This document shows, piece after piece, positions 10,458 through 20,916 of a stretch of 64,000 bases of DNA. A program made the position numbers and the translations under genes. Origin of the DNA: Pseudorhizobium pelagicum (GTDB taxonomy: Bacteria > Pseudomonadota > Alphaproteobacteria > Rhizobiales > Rhizobiaceae). The stretch spans positions 1 to 64,000 of the forward strand of contig JOKI01000022.1 in the NCBI GenBank assembly GCA_000722615.1, in the 5' to 3' direction. The first letter of the stretch is position 1; each line of letters starts with the position of its first letter. The notes below the pieces were generated by a model that made no database searches, was not told where the DNA came from, and worked only from the letters and a program-made list of their open reading frames with translations.

Positions 10458-11162
10458 TCAACCGATCTTGCGGAATGAGAGGTAGGCGGACGAACGCCCC
10501 TCCCGGCGAGCCTTGGCTTCGTATCGCGTGCCAGGCCACCCCGCAAAGGGTGTCAGCCAATCCGACGACTGCCCCGCCAGCCATTCGAACCCGCCATGAT
10601 CCCTGCAGTGGATCAGCGTCCAGTTGACGTAGGTGTCGATATCGGAGGCGAATTGAAACAGCCCGCCCGGCTTCAGCACCCGATGGAACCGCTCCAGATT
10701 GACCTGGGACACGAAGCGGCGCTTCCAGTGCTTCCGCTTCGGCCAGGGATCGGGATAGAGCAGATCGATACGGTCGACCGAGCCGGCCGGCAGCCAATCC
10801 AGAACCTGCGTGGCATCGTCGTCATAGAGACGGATGTTCTTCAGCCCCAGGTCCGTCACCCTCCCCACAAGCTTTGCCATCGAATTGACGAAGGGCTCGA
10901 CGCCGATGAAGCCGGTCTGCGGGCATTCCGCGGCGCGATGGATCAGATGCTCGCCGCCGCCGAAGCCGATCTCCAGGCGGATCTCTGAGACTGGTACCGG
11001 GAAGAGCTCCTCCAGCCGGGCAGGAGCAGCCGCATCGAGATCGAGCTTCAAGGTGGGCAGAACGACCGCCAGGCCCTCCGCCTGACGCTCCCGGAGCGGT
11101 TTTCCCTTGCGCCGTCCGAAAAAGGCTTCGGTGGCGCGGCCTGGGCGCTGCGGATCGGTCAT
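10458..11162 (-). CDS. trmB: tRNA (guanine-N7-)-methyltransferase
   Basis: TrmB makes m7G46 in the tRNA variable loop, using SAM. The 234-residue protein has the SAM-binding motif [13 protein letters not shown] and the catalytic family motif [15 protein letters not shown]. An upstream in-frame start at 11180 would reach into the metK terminator, so the ATG at 11162 is favoured. It follows metK, the SAM synthetase gene, with a strong terminator hairpin between. Its expression may therefore depend on read-through or a promoter within the gap. Confidence 0.95.
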   Translation of the reverse strand: MTDPQRPGRATEAFFGRRKGKPLRERQAEGLAVVLPTLKLDLDAAAPARLEELFPVPVSEIRLEIGFGGGEHLIHRAAECPQTGFIGVEPFVNSMAKLVGRVTDLGLKNIRLYDDDATQVLDWLPAGSVDRIDLLYPDPWPKRKHWKRRFVSQVNLERFHRVLKPGGLFQFASDIDTYVNWTLIHCRDHGGFEWLAGQSSDWLTPFAGWPGTRYEAKARREGRSSAYLSFRKIG

Positions 11163-11183
11163 CGGCGGGTCTTTCAACAATTG

Positions 11184-11216
11184 AAAAAGCGGGTGGCTTG
11201 AAGAGCCACCCGCTTT
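11184..11216 (-). terminator. rho-independent terminator of metK
   Basis: On the minus strand AAAGCGGGTGGCT pairs perfectly with AGCCACCCGCTTT (13 bp, 11186-11198 with 11204-11216, 5-nt loop), and the T-run then continues to 11184. It separates metK from trmB. Confidence 0.9.
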
Positions 11217-11247
11217 ACAGTTTTCCGACAGGCTCCGTAAAGACCAA

Positions 11248-12492
<1,245 letters not shown>

Positions 12493-12518
12493 TCCGGGAT
12501 TCCCCTCAAAGAAATAAC

Positions 12519-12537
12519 AGCCAATGTGTTAGTGGCT
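12519..12537 (-). promoter_or_regulatory. hairpin in the metK leader
   Basis: AGCCA (12519-12523) and TGGCT (12533-12537) form a 5-bp stem with a 9-nt loop about 27 nt upstream of the metK start codon. It does not fit the SAM-II or SAM/SAH riboswitch patterns I know. Function unknown. Confidence 0.3.
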
Positions 12538-12607
12538 CGCTCAGTCAAACACAAGCGCATAAATATATGTTTATATCTCAAATCGTACCTGTCATTATTT
12601 CAGGCAC

Positions 12608-12634
12608 AAAAAAAGCGGCTCAAGAGCCGCCTTT
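12608..12634 (-). terminator. rho-independent terminator after the praR-type gene
   Basis: Read on the minus strand, GCGGCT-CTTG-AGCCGC is followed by TTTTTTT (plus-strand positions 12608-12614). It isolates the regulator gene from metK. Confidence 0.88.
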
Positions 12635-12650
12635 CAGAGAGTGAGGGTCG

Positions 12651-13073
12651 TTACTCGGCGTCCGCCTCGGCAGCCAGGGCCTTGACCAGGTCAACAAGAC
12701 GTCGACGGACCTTCGGATCGGAGATCTTCACGAAGGCACGGTTCAACTGAAGCCCTTCGGAAGACGACAGGAAATCGACGACATAGTTGGAGCTCGACGC
12801 CTCCTCCATGCCGCCCTGCTTGGTGGAATGGTCGCCGGGCACATCTTCGAAGAAGAAGGACACAGGCACGTTGAGAATGCTTGAGATGTTCTGCAGCCGG
12901 CTTGCGCCGACGCGGTTCGTGCCCTTCTCGTATTTCTGGATCTGCTGGAAGGTGATGCCCAGGCTTTCCCCCAGCTTTTCCTGGCTCATCCCCAGCATCG
13001 TCCGACGAAGGCGGATCCGACTTCCGACATGGATGTCGATCGGATTCGGCTTCTTCTTATTCTCAATCATCAT
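12651..13073 (-). CDS. praR: Xre-family regulator, PraR/PhrR type
   Basis: A 140-residue DNA-binding protein with a Cro/CI helix-turn-helix (about residues 18-75: SRIRLRRTMLGMSQEKLGE, then GITFQQIQKYEKGTNRVGA). The conserved FFFED and a short acidic C-terminal domain follow. The sequence matches the rhizobial PraR/PhrR family. PhrR of Sinorhizobium is induced by low pH near the lnt (actA) gene, and PraR represses quorum-sensing and biofilm genes. Here too it lies directly behind lnt. It has its own promoter with an overlapping dyad, and ATG at 13073 or 13070. The symbol is assigned by family and context. Confidence 0.82.
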   Translation of the reverse strand: MMIENKKKPNPIDIHVGSRIRLRRTMLGMSQEKLGESLGITFQQIQKYEKGTNRVGASRLQNISSILNVPVSFFFEDVPGDHSTKQGGMEEASSSNYVVDFLSSSEGLQLNRAFVKISDPKVRRRLVDLVKALAAEADAE

Positions 13074-13164
13074 TGTGTCCTGACAAGTTGGTAATCAATG
13101 AACCGGTTTCGCTGATGATGCCCAAGCGTCTGTGGCTAATCCGTGACTAAAACCAAACAACACA

Positions 13165-13182
13165 TTCATGAAACTTTATGAA
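13165..13182. promoter_or_regulatory. operator-like dyad at the praR-type promoter
   Basis: The 18-bp imperfect palindrome TTCATGAAACTTTATGAA (14 of 18 positions symmetric) overlaps the predicted transcription start of the regulator gene. Autoregulation is inferred. Confidence 0.45.
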
Positions 13183-13186
13183 GTCC

Positions 13187-13215
13187 ACTATGCGATTTTA
13201 GGGGTTTTGGGTCAA
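13187..13215 (-). promoter_or_regulatory. putative promoter of the praR-type gene
   Basis: Minus strand TTGACC (13215-13210), a 17-nt spacer and CATAGT (13192-13187). The -35 box overlaps the lnt stop codon. Confidence 0.5.
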
Positions 13216-14804
13216 TTCGTCGCGGATTTTAAACCTCTGCGAGCAATCCATGCAATCAAGAACATGGAGAACAGTATTAACCACTGATGAATTTCGCGGG
13301 CGGCACTGTCCCAGTTTCCGGCCGTACTTGCAGGGACTTCGGAATCGACCACGCCCTTCCGGTTAAACGCCAGGCCGGTGACGACGCGGCCGAGAGGATC
13401 CACGACCGCGGAGATGCCACTGTTGGCGTCGCGGATCAGCGGGACTCCTGTTTCCACTGCCCGGAGCCGCGCCTGCTGAAAATGCTGATAGGGACCCGGT
13501 GTGTCTCCGAACCAGGCGTCGTTGGTGATGTTCAGGATGGCCGTGGCCTGGCGAATGTCGCTGCCGATCTCGCCCGGGAAGATCGCTTCGTAGCAAATCA
13601 GCGGGTAGAGCGTCATGGCGTTCGGCAGCGTCAGCAGGGAGCGGGTTGCGGCTGCCGTGAAGCCGCCCGGCAGGGCGACCAGGCTGTCCACCCCCCAGTC
13701 CATCAACCAGTCCTCGAAGGGCACGTATTCGCCGAACGGCGTCAGGTGCACCTTGTCCGAGGCACCCAGGATCTGACCGTTGGAGTCGATCATGTACACC
13801 GAGTTGTAGAACCTCGGTGCGGTTCCCGCGGCGGCATATTCGACGCGCACGGCACCAGCAATGAGTATCTGTCCATCCTGCAGCACCCCGGCGATGCGGG
13901 CGAGCGCATCCTGATTTTCCGTCAGGATGAAGGGCACGGATGTTTCGGGCCAGACGATGACGTCCGGCCGGCGCTCGCCCGCCTGCGGAGGTAGGGCGGA
14001 AAGCGCCAGATGTTCCTCGAAGATCTCGGCACGATCCGTGTTTTCCAGCTTCCGCGACTGATCGAGAACCGGCTGGACGAGACGGACGATTGTTCCGGTC
14101 CCGTCATGCGTCGTGTCGACGGTCGTCAACCTATAGGCGCCGTAGCCGAGATGGGCTGCAAAGAGGAGGCTTGCCATGGCAAGGCCTGCGCGCAGCCCGC
14201 GACGGGTTCCGAACAGGGCCGGCGCGGAGAACACGAAGACGGCCAGCGTGGTGACGCCGAAGAGGCCAACGGCGGCGGCAGACTGCATCATCAACGGGAT
14301 CGGCATGGCGCCATAGCCGATGGCGTTCCAGGGGAAACCCGTTGCCAGAAAGCTGCGCAGCCATTCGGCCAGGCCGAAACCGGCGGCAAGGGCCGACAGG
14401 CGACCAAAACCGTCCGACCAGAGCAGGCTCGCGAGGCTCGTTGCCAGGCCATAGAACAGCGCAAGGAATGCCGGCAGGCCGAAGACGGCAAGCGGCAGGG
14501 CCCACGCAAACTGGTCCGCCTCCACCAGAAGGGCATTGCCGAGCCACCAGAGACCGGCGACGAAATAGCCCAGCCCGAACAGCCAACCGAGAAAGAAGGC
14601 GGACCGCAGGCGCGCCAGCAGAGCGCTCTGAGGATGAGATGCCAGCCCGTCCATCAACCAGACGAGAAGCGTGAAGGATATGAACAGAGCGCCGAATACG
14701 CCAAAGGGCGGCAGGGCCAGAGCGCCGAACGCACCGGCAGCAATCGCAAGTGCGACCCGCCGGACGCCCCACAGAAGCATGACCTTGCCCGCAAGCCGCT
14801 CCAT
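13212..14804 (-). CDS. lnt: apolipoprotein N-acyltransferase
   Basis: Lnt adds the third acyl chain to the N-terminal cysteine of lipoproteins in the inner membrane. The 530-residue protein has several N-terminal membrane spans (about residues 10-200) and a periplasmic nitrilase-like domain. Catalytic elements visible are the Glu in VIVWPETSVPF, Lys in SDKVHLTPFGEYVPFE and Cys in PLICYEAIFPGE. A final membrane span lies near the C-terminus. The ATG at 14804 has GGAAGGGG upstream and is preferred to a longer frame. The homologue in Sinorhizobium is the acid-tolerance gene actA. It belongs to the phoH-ybeY-corC-lnt run. Confidence 0.95.
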   Translation of the reverse strand: MERLAGKVMLLWGVRRVALAIAAGAFGALALPPFGVFGALFISFTLLVWLMDGLASHPQSALLARLRSAFFLGWLFGLGYFVAGLWWLGNALLVEADQFAWALPLAVFGLPAFLALFYGLATSLASLLWSDGFGRLSALAAGFGLAEWLRSFLATGFPWNAIGYGAMPIPLMMQSAAAVGLFGVTTLAVFVFSAPALFGTRRGLRAGLAMASLLFAAHLGYGAYRLTTVDTTHDGTGTIVRLVQPVLDQSRKLENTDRAEIFEEHLALSALPPQAGERRPDVIVWPETSVPFILTENQDALARIAGVLQDGQILIAGAVRVEYAAAGTAPRFYNSVYMIDSNGQILGASDKVHLTPFGEYVPFEDWLMDWGVDSLVALPGGFTAAATRSLLTLPNAMTLYPLICYEAIFPGEIGSDIRQATAILNITNDAWFGDTPGPYQHFQQARLRAVETGVPLIRDANSGISAVVDPLGRVVTGLAFNRKGVVDSEVPASTAGNWDSAAREIHQWLILFSMFLIAWIARRGLKSATN

Positions 14805-14900
14805 CAGGACCCCTTCCCCGCACCCACCCGAATCAGGACCGGAGTCTTGCAAAAATTGCGTCGCCTGTCGTCCTGCAGGCAAGAAAGAGGCTGGTATCGC

Positions 14901-16082
14901 TCAATGCCGCTGCTCGCCGGCGCCGGTCGCGACCGGCACTGGAGCAGCGGGAGCGATATTGGCTTCGGGAGGCATATACTCCGGCTCCCCCTTGACGTGG
15001 CGCCGTCTCGCAAGCGTGCGTTTGCGGACGACCCTCACGCGCTTGATGCGGCGGGGGTCTGCTTCCAGGATATGGAATTCGAAGCCCGGCACCGCCTGAA
15101 CGACCTCGCCACGGACAGGGATCCGTCCCAGCGCAGAGAAGATCAGCCCTCCAAGCGTATCGACATCGTCCAGTTGGTCGCGGATGTCGAAATCGGACCC
15201 GATGGCTGCGGAAATCTCTTCGAGTTCAACACGGGCATCGGCGACGAAGATGTCCTCGCCGACCTGGGAGAACATGACTTCCTCGTCATCGTGTTCATCC
15301 TCGACGTCGCCGATGACCATCTCGACGATGTCCTCGTGCGAGGCCAGTCCATCGGTTCCGCCATATTCGTCGATCACGAGGGCCATCTGGGTGCGCGCGG
15401 CCTGCATGCTCTGCATCAGGTCCGAGGCGAGCATCGACGGCGGCACAAACAGGATCTTGCGAATGAGCCCGGCTTCGGCGACCGTTTTGGTCAGGTCCAC
15501 ACGGCCCAGGTCGAAAGCGGCCTTCGGCACGCGGCTCGGCTTTTCCGCCTTTTCATTGGCCATCGGCATGGGCTGTGCCGTCGCCGCGCTGGCGGCGGCG
15601 CGAGGCACCGACCGCCGCTTGTTGCGCGCCTGCTTGGCAAGGTAGGACAGGAGGTCCCGGATGTGGACAAAACCGCGCGGATCGTCGAGCGTGTCACAGT
15701 AGACGGGCATGCGCGAGCGACCGGTTTCCTCGAAGTAAATCATCAGTTCGCCGAGGGTCATCGTCATGTCGACGGCCTCGATGTCGGCGCGCGGCACCAT
15801 GATGTCTTCGACCCTGACCTCGCGGAAGCGCAGGATGTTGTGCAGCATCGCGCGTTCTTCGGGCGAAAACGCGCTGCTGACATTGGCGTCCGTCATCAGC
15901 GCGTCAGCCAGATCCTCTCTCAGGCGTTCGCCTTGCGAAGGCCTCAGAAGCCGCAGCGCGCGGCCCCAGAAGGACGTCTGGCTGCGGGAGTTTTCATACC
16001 GTTGCGGACTACTGCCTTCTTCCGAAGCGTTGTCCGAACCGTCCTTGCCCTCTTGGGCAGTAAGTGTCGAAAAGTCGTTCAT
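14901..16082 (-). CDS. CorC/TlyC family protein with CBS domains
   Basis: A 393-residue cytosolic protein of the hemolysin C/CorC group, linked to magnesium and cobalt efflux or tolerance. It has no N-terminal DUF21 membrane domain. Two CBS motifs (about residues 95-225, with VEDIMVPRADIEAVD and the later half around DLMQSMQAARTQMALVIDEYG, quoted in parts) precede a CorC_HlyC transporter-associated domain. The C-terminal extension is basic, then Ala/Pro-rich. It lies between ybeY and lnt, an order conserved from E. coli (ybeZ-ybeY-ybeX-lnt). Confidence 0.88.
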   Translation of the reverse strand: MNDFSTLTAQEGKDGSDNASEEGSSPQRYENSRSQTSFWGRALRLLRPSQGERLREDLADALMTDANVSSAFSPEERAMLHNILRFREVRVEDIMVPRADIEAVDMTMTLGELMIYFEETGRSRMPVYCDTLDDPRGFVHIRDLLSYLAKQARNKRRSVPRAAASAATAQPMPMANEKAEKPSRVPKAAFDLGRVDLTKTVAEAGLIRKILFVPPSMLASDLMQSMQAARTQMALVIDEYGGTDGLASHEDIVEMVIGDVEDEHDDEEVMFSQVGEDIFVADARVELEEISAAIGSDFDIRDQLDDVDTLGGLIFSALGRIPVRGEVVQAVPGFEFHILEADPRRIKRVRVVRKRTLARRRHVKGEPEYMPPEANIAPAAPVPVATGAGEQRH

Positions 16083-16091
16083 TGTTCCAAG

Positions 16092-16601
16092 CTAGGTGAT
16101 CGGGTCTTGTCCCGCGTAGGGATCAGATAGGCCAAGCGTGGCCAAAATGCGAGTCTCCAGCGCTTCCATCTTTTCGGCTTCATGATTTTCGATGTGGTCA
16201 TAGCCGAACAGGTGCAGGAAACCATGCACCAGAAGGTGGGTCAAATGGATTTCCGGAGTCTTGTCCAAGTCGGCGGCTTCCCGCTCCACCGTCTCACGCG
16301 CCACCACGATGTCTCCCAGCATCGGTCCCGGCATGCCGCCCGGCTGCAGAGGGTAGGCCGGGAAGGACAGGACATTGGTCGGCTTGTCCTGACCGCGCCA
16401 CTCCGCATTGATCGCGCGGATCGCCTCGTCGTTCGTAAAGACGAGGGAGACCTCGATGGGATGCGCCGGATAGGGCTGCTTCTCCGTCACCGCCAGATAG
16501 TGCGCAGCGGCCAGAAGGACTTTTTCGGCGTTGGGCTGCAGCTCACCCTCTTCGGGCCAGCCTTCGTCCTCGACGCTGATCTGTATGTCAAGTTGGGGCA
16601 T
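16092..16601 (-). CDS. ybeY: endoribonuclease YbeY, rRNA maturation factor
   Basis: YbeY is a metal-dependent endoribonuclease acting in 16S rRNA 3'-end maturation and ribosome quality control. In Sinorhizobium it also affects small-RNA regulation. The 169-residue protein has the zinc motif HGFLHLFGYDH with its three His ligands near residue 130. It starts 17 bp after the phoH stop and ends 9 bp before corC, so the genes form one operon. Confidence 0.96.
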   Translation of the reverse strand: MPQLDIQISVEDEGWPEEGELQPNAEKVLLAAAHYLAVTEKQPYPAHPIEVSLVFTNDEAIRAINAEWRGQDKPTNVLSFPAYPLQPGGMPGPMLGDIVVARETVEREAADLDKTPEIHLTHLLVHGFLHLFGYDHIENHEAEKMEALETRILATLGLSDPYAGQDPIT

Positions 16602-16618
16602 GCAAATGGCGACCGCGC

Positions 16619-17674
16619 CTAGCGGTCGGCCTCCTCGCTTTCCTGATGCACGGCGTACTGCGAATCATAGGCACGGACGATCCGTCCGACCAGCGGATGG
16701 CGGACGACGTCGGCGTCGCTGAAGCGCACCACGGAGATGCCTTCGACACCCTTCAGGATATGCAGCGCCTCGACGAGCCCGGACTTGACGCCACGCGGCA
16801 GATCCACCTGGCTCGGGTCGCCGGTGATCATCATGCGGGCGTTCTCACCGAGACGGGTGAGGAACATCTTCATCTGCATCGAGGTGGTGTTCTGGGCCTC
16901 GTCGAGGATGACCGCGGCGTTGGCGAGGGTACGTCCACGCATGAAGGCGAGCGGCGCGATCTCGATCACGCCGGCGGTGATCGCACGCTCCACCTTGTCG
17001 CCCGGGATCATGTCGTAGAGGGCGTCGTAGAGCGGACGCAGGTAGGGGTCGACCTTGTCCTTCATGTCGCCTGGCAGGAACCCGAGACGCTCGCCGGCTT
17101 CGACGGCCGGACGAGAAAGGATGATGCGATCGACGGCGCCGCGCTCCAGAAGCTGGGCGGCGTGGGCGACGGCCAGATAGGTCTTGCCGGTACCGGCAGG
17201 ACCGACGCCGAAGACGAGCTCCGAGCGCTCCAGGGCGCGCATATAGGCATCCTGAGTCGGCGTGCGGGCGGCGATCGTTTTCTTGCGCGTCGAGATCTGG
17301 GTCATCGACAGCTTGGCCTTGCGCTCCATCGTCGGCAGCTGCAGCTGGTCGTCCGCTGCGACGGCCATTCGGATTGCACCTTCAACGTCGGAAGCTTCCA
17401 CGCTCGCACCCTTCTGTACACGGTCATAGAGGTAATCCAGCGCACGGCGCGCCTGGCTGGTCGCGGTGACATCGCCGGAAATCGTCACGGAATTGCCACG
17501 GGCGCGGGCATCCACCTGAAGGCGCTGCTCGAGCAGCTTCAGGTTCTGGTCAAATTGTCCGAAAAGTTCGCTGGCGAACCTGTTGTTCTCGAACGTGAGT
17601 ACGAAGTGGTTGGAGTCGGTCGCAGCCGTTTGGGGTCGGCGTGCGGGTGAGGAAACCAGTTCGTGTCCGTTCAA
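16619..17674 (-). CDS. phoH: PhoH family ATPase (YbeZ type)
   Basis: A cytosolic P-loop ATPase that partners YbeY in ribosome and RNA metabolism. The 351-residue protein has a KH-like N-terminal region (about residues 20-110), Walker A GPAGTGKTYLAVA and Walker B VILDEAQN. The start is a TTG with GGGAG 10 nt upstream, so the exact start is uncertain. It follows miaB by 24 bp, and an operon from miaB through lnt is likely. Confidence 0.93.
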   Translation of the reverse strand: MNGHELVSSPARRPQTAATDSNHFVLTFENNRFASELFGQFDQNLKLLEQRLQVDARARGNSVTISGDVTATSQARRALDYLYDRVQKGASVEASDVEGAIRMAVAADDQLQLPTMERKAKLSMTQISTRKKTIAARTPTQDAYMRALERSELVFGVGPAGTGKTYLAVAHAAQLLERGAVDRIILSRPAVEAGERLGFLPGDMKDKVDPYLRPLYDALYDMIPGDKVERAITAGVIEIAPLAFMRGRTLANAAVILDEAQNTTSMQMKMFLTRLGENARMMITGDPSQVDLPRGVKSGLVEALHILKGVEGISVVRFSDADVVRHPLVGRIVRAYDSQYAVHQESEEADR

Positions 17675-17698
17675 GTAGGCAAGCTCCCGCCAGATGCT

Positions 17699-19111
17699 TC
17701 AAACTGCCACTAGACCCTGCGTCGGCTCTGCAAACAAGCTGTTCGGGCCAGTACCAATGATTCGTACCGGAATAATGTCACCGATCTGCGATGTTTTTGC
17801 ATCAACATTCACAGACTGAAGCCAAGGAGATCTCCCGATCAGCTGTCCGGGCATCCGGCCCGGCTTCTCGAGCAGCAGATCGACGACCTTTCCGACACAT
17901 GACTTGGCGAACTCGGCCTGCTGTTTCAAGAGCAGCGACTGAAGTCTTTCGAGGCGTTCGACCTTAACCTCCTCGGGCACGTGATCCGGCAGATCGGCAC
18001 CGGGCGTTCCGGGACGCGTCGAATACTTGAACGAATAGGCCTGGGCATAATTCACGGCCTCGACGAGCTGCAGCGTTTCCTCGAAATCCGAGTCCGTCTC
18101 GCCGGGGAAACCGACGATGAAATCGCCCGACATGGCGATGTCGGGCTTTGCTGCCCGGATCCGCTCGATCAGCTGCAGATACTCCGCTGCCGTGTGGCGA
18201 CGGTTCATCGCCTTCAGAATCCGGTCGGAACCGGCCTGCACCGGCAGATGCAGGTAGGGCATCAGAGCCCGCAGGTCGCGGTGCGCCTCGATCAGCCGGT
18301 CGTCCATGTCGCGCGGATGGCTGGTGGTGTAGCGCAGCCGCGCCAGGCCCGGGATCTCGGCGAGCCTGTACAGGAGGTCGCCCAGGCCCCAGGTGCGTCC
18401 ATCCGGCCCTTCGGCACGCCAGGCGTTGACGTTCTGGCCAAGCAGGGTGATCTCGCGCACGCCGCTGTCGGCAAGGCGCGCTGCCTCGTCGAGGATCTGG
18501 CGCAACGGCCGGGACACCTCGGCACCGCGGGTATAGGGGACCACGCAGAAGGTGCAAAACTTGTCGCAGCCTTCCTGGACGGTAAGGAAGGCCGTCACTC
18601 CGCGCGCGCGAATGCTCGCCTTGCCGGCGGCCGGCAGGTGCTCGAACTTGTCCTCGACCGCATAGTCAGTGTCCACGACACGATCCCCCTGGCGGGCGCG
18701 CCGCAATGCGTCGGGAAGCCGGTGATAGGTCTGCGGGCCGATCACCACGTCCACCGACGGCTCGCGCCGCAAGATCTCTTCGCCTTCGGCCTGCGCCACG
18801 CAGCCGGCAACGCCGATCATCAGTTCCTGCCCCTCGGCATTGCGCGCCTTCTTCATATCGCGCAGACGGCCAAGCGCGGAATAGACCTTGTCGGCCGCCT
18901 TCTCGCGAATGTGGCAGGTGTTGAGGAGGATCAGGTCGGCCTCCCCCATCTCCTCCGTCGGCACATAGCCTTCGCTCGCCAGCGCATCGCCCATGCGGGC
19001 GGAATCATAGACGTTCATCTGGCAGCCGTAGGTCTTGATGAAGACCTTGCGCGTGGGGGCGCCAGCCGGGTTTTCAGCGGGTGAGGTGGGGATCACGGTA
19101 TCGGTGCTCAT
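17699..19111 (-). CDS. miaB: tRNA-2-methylthio-N6-dimethylallyladenosine synthase
   Basis: MiaB is a radical-SAM methylthiotransferase that forms ms2i6A37 in tRNA. The 470-residue protein has the UPF0004 domain ([12 protein letters not shown]; cysteines for the auxiliary Fe-S cluster), the radical-SAM motif [15 protein letters not shown] (CxxxCxxC) and a C-terminal TRAM domain. An N-terminal extension of about 20 residues precedes the first domain. It lies in the run fur-plsC-miaB-phoH. Confidence 0.96.
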   Translation of the reverse strand: MSTDTVIPTSPAENPAGAPTRKVFIKTYGCQMNVYDSARMGDALASEGYVPTEEMGEADLILLNTCHIREKAADKVYSALGRLRDMKKARNAEGQELMIGVAGCVAQAEGEEILRREPSVDVVIGPQTYHRLPDALRRARQGDRVVDTDYAVEDKFEHLPAAGKASIRARGVTAFLTVQEGCDKFCTFCVVPYTRGAEVSRPLRQILDEAARLADSGVREITLLGQNVNAWRAEGPDGRTWGLGDLLYRLAEIPGLARLRYTTSHPRDMDDRLIEAHRDLRALMPYLHLPVQAGSDRILKAMNRRHTAAEYLQLIERIRAAKPDIAMSGDFIVGFPGETDSDFEETLQLVEAVNYAQAYSFKYSTRPGTPGADLPDHVPEEVKVERLERLQSLLLKQQAEFAKSCVGKVVDLLLEKPGRMPGQLIGRSPWLQSVNVDAKTSQIGDIIPVRIIGTGPNSLFAEPTQGLVAV

Positions 19112-19155
19112 AGGCGGCTGTTTACCGCAAGACGGGCCGCAATAGAAGCGTCGAG

Positions 19156-19953
19156 TTAGCCGTAATCGCGGCCGCGCAGGCAGGCGAGCAACATGCGGCG
19201 GATCTGCGCCGCGACATTGGCGCTGAGGAGCTTGCGATTGTCTCCGGCCCTGAACTCGATCGTTTCACCGAAGGAAACCTCCACATCGATGGCTTCCGCC
19301 TTCAGCACACCCATCAGATGCGGAACCAGCTCGATGTCGCCGGGCCAGGCGGCAATGGGGCGATGGTAGCGGCCCATCGCCATGCCATAGACGCGGGTAT
19401 AGGCGATGGCGACCGGCTGGACATGAACGATATTGCCGGGGACATGCGGGACGGCCGCAGCCGCCGCGCCGAAGAGCGACGACTTGATGTCCAGGAGCCG
19501 GTTGCCGTCGGAGGTGGTTCCCTCCGGAAACAGCACGACGATCTCGCCGGCCGTCAGCCGCTCGGCAATTTGCGTCACCTGGGCGCCGGCCTTGCGCTTG
19601 TCTTCCCGCGCGACGAAGATCGTCTTCTGCAGCTTGGCCAGAGGCCCGAAGACCGGCCAGCTTGCCACCTCCGACTTGGCGATGAAAGTGACATCGGCAA
19701 TGGCACCGAGGACCAGAATGTCCTTCCAGGAGGCATGGTTCGCCGCCAGCATGACCGGGCGGCGTTTTTCCAACTGTCCACGCACGTGGATGCGGATGCC
19801 GAGAAGCCCACAGGCGGTGCGGTGCCAGAGGCGCGGGATGTGGCGCCGGATCTTCAGGTCGAGAGCGAGCGCCACCAGCTGAAACGGCAACAGCGCCAGC
19901 GTGACGATGGCCAGCGCTACAACGACGAACCCGATCCGCAGCCAGGTGATCAA
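19156..19953 (-). CDS. plsC: 1-acyl-sn-glycerol-3-phosphate acyltransferase
   Basis: PlsC adds the second acyl chain to make phosphatidic acid at the inner membrane. The 265-residue protein begins with a hydrophobic anchor (about residues 4-30). The acyltransferase motifs NHASWKD (catalytic HxxxxD) and FPEGTTSDG are intact. The frame is open far upstream, but the N-terminus fits a TTG start at 19953 that overlaps the fur stop codon (TTGA). This suggests translational coupling. Rhizobia often have several PlsC/OlsA-like acyltransferases, so ornithine-lipid activity (OlsA) cannot be excluded. Confidence 0.85.
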   Translation of the reverse strand: MITWLRIGFVVVALAIVTLALLPFQLVALALDLKIRRHIPRLWHRTACGLLGIRIHVRGQLEKRRPVMLAANHASWKDILVLGAIADVTFIAKSEVASWPVFGPLAKLQKTIFVAREDKRKAGAQVTQIAERLTAGEIVVLFPEGTTSDGNRLLDIKSSLFGAAAAAVPHVPGNIVHVQPVAIAYTRVYGMAMGRYHRPIAAWPGDIELVPHLMGVLKAEAIDVEVSFGETIEFRAGDNRKLLSANVAAQIRRMLLACLRGRDYG

Positions 19954-20378
19954 GCGTCGTCCTTGTCCAGCGGGATCCCGTAGAGTTCGAGGCGATGACC
20001 GACGAGGCGAAAGCCGTGTTCGCGCGCGATACGCTCCTGCAGCGCCTCGATCTCCGGGGAGTGGAATTCGATGACGGTGCCGGATTTCACGTCGATCATG
20101 TGATCGTGGTGCTCTTCCGGAACCGTCTCGTAGCGCGAGCGACCATCGCGGAAATCGTGCCGTTCGATGATTCCCTCGTCCTCGAACAGCTTCACCGTGC
20201 GATAGACGGTGGAAATCGAGATGCGGGGATCGACCTTGGACGAGCGCCGGTACAGTTCCTCGACGTCCGGATGGTCGTCGGACTCCTGCAGGATCCGGGC
20301 AATGACGCGGCGCTGATCCGTCATGCGCATGCCCTTTACGGCGCACAGTTCCTCCAGCGTCTGGGAAAGATCTGTCAT
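19950..20378 (-). CDS. fur: Fur family metal-responsive repressor (Fur/Mur type)
   Basis: A 142-residue Fur-family regulator. The winged helix (DQRRVIARILQES, then STVYRTVKLFEDEGII) is followed by a dimerisation domain with metal-binding candidates in EEHHDHMID and the later EFHSPEIE. No CxxC structural zinc motif is present. In rhizobia the orthologue mainly responds to manganese (Mur), while Irr and RirA handle iron, so manganese control is the likelier role. The ATG at 20378 is chosen over a TTG at 20399. The plsC gene starts within its stop codon. Confidence 0.88.
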   Translation of the reverse strand: MTDLSQTLEELCAVKGMRMTDQRRVIARILQESDDHPDVEELYRRSSKVDPRISISTVYRTVKLFEDEGIIERHDFRDGRSRYETVPEEHHDHMIDVKSGTVIEFHSPEIEALQERIAREHGFRLVGHRLELYGIPLDKDDA

Positions 20379-20416
20379 GACGTTGCCGCCTTCATTCAAT
20401 TCACAGTTCGATGGAA

Positions 20417-20911
20417 CTAGCGAAGATCGCGCTTCATGACAAGCGCGGTGGACTTCGTGCCATCAGGGTTGGAATAATAGGCCGGGCGCTCCGCAACCGT
20501 CTGGAAATTGAGCTTCCGGTAAAGCCCGACAGCAGCCTCATTGGCTGCCTCGACCTCCAGGAAGACCACCTCGCCTCCGCGCTGGCTTGCCTCGCGCAGC
20601 GCCGCCTGCATCAGACGCCAGCCGAGACCGGATCTGCCGAATTTCGTCGACACCGCGATGGACAGGATTTCCGCCTCCCCCGCCGTTTCGCGCGCCAGGA
20701 CGAAGCCGCCGATCGGCCGCGAAAAAAACGCGTTCGTCTGGCGGGCCACGAAGCCAAAGACGTTCGGCTGCAGGAAGAGGCTCATGAACTCGCCGTCGCT
20801 CCACTGTCGGGGGAAGCGCTGGCCATGGAGCAGGGACGCCTCAAAACAATCGTCGGCCACCCAGGGAACGATTTCGAAGAATGGCTTCCACTGCAGATAG
20901 GCGTCGATCAT
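20417..20911 (-). CDS. rimI: ribosomal protein alanine N-acetyltransferase
   Basis: A GNAT acetyltransferase of 164 residues. RimI acetylates the N-terminal alanine of ribosomal protein S18 in E. coli. The acetyl-CoA binding loop is visible as GRSGLGWRLMQAAL and the core LEVEAANEAAVGLYRKLNF matches RimI. It follows tsaB by 5 bp, the usual tsaB-rimI pairing. The first ATG at 20911 is used, although a TTG one codon earlier is possible. Confidence 0.88.
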   Translation of the reverse strand: MIDAYLQWKPFFEIVPWVADDCFEASLLHGQRFPRQWSDGEFMSLFLQPNVFGFVARQTNAFFSRPIGGFVLARETAGEAEILSIAVSTKFGRSGLGWRLMQAALREASQRGGEVVFLEVEAANEAAVGLYRKLNFQTVAERPAYYSNPDGTKSTALVMKRDLR

Positions 20912-20916
20912 CAAAC

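Noticed and set aside
12493-12600. SAM-II or SAM/SAH riboswitch upstream of metK
   Set aside because: The hairpin and AT-rich palindrome do not reproduce the pseudoknot or conserved bases of either class as I know them.
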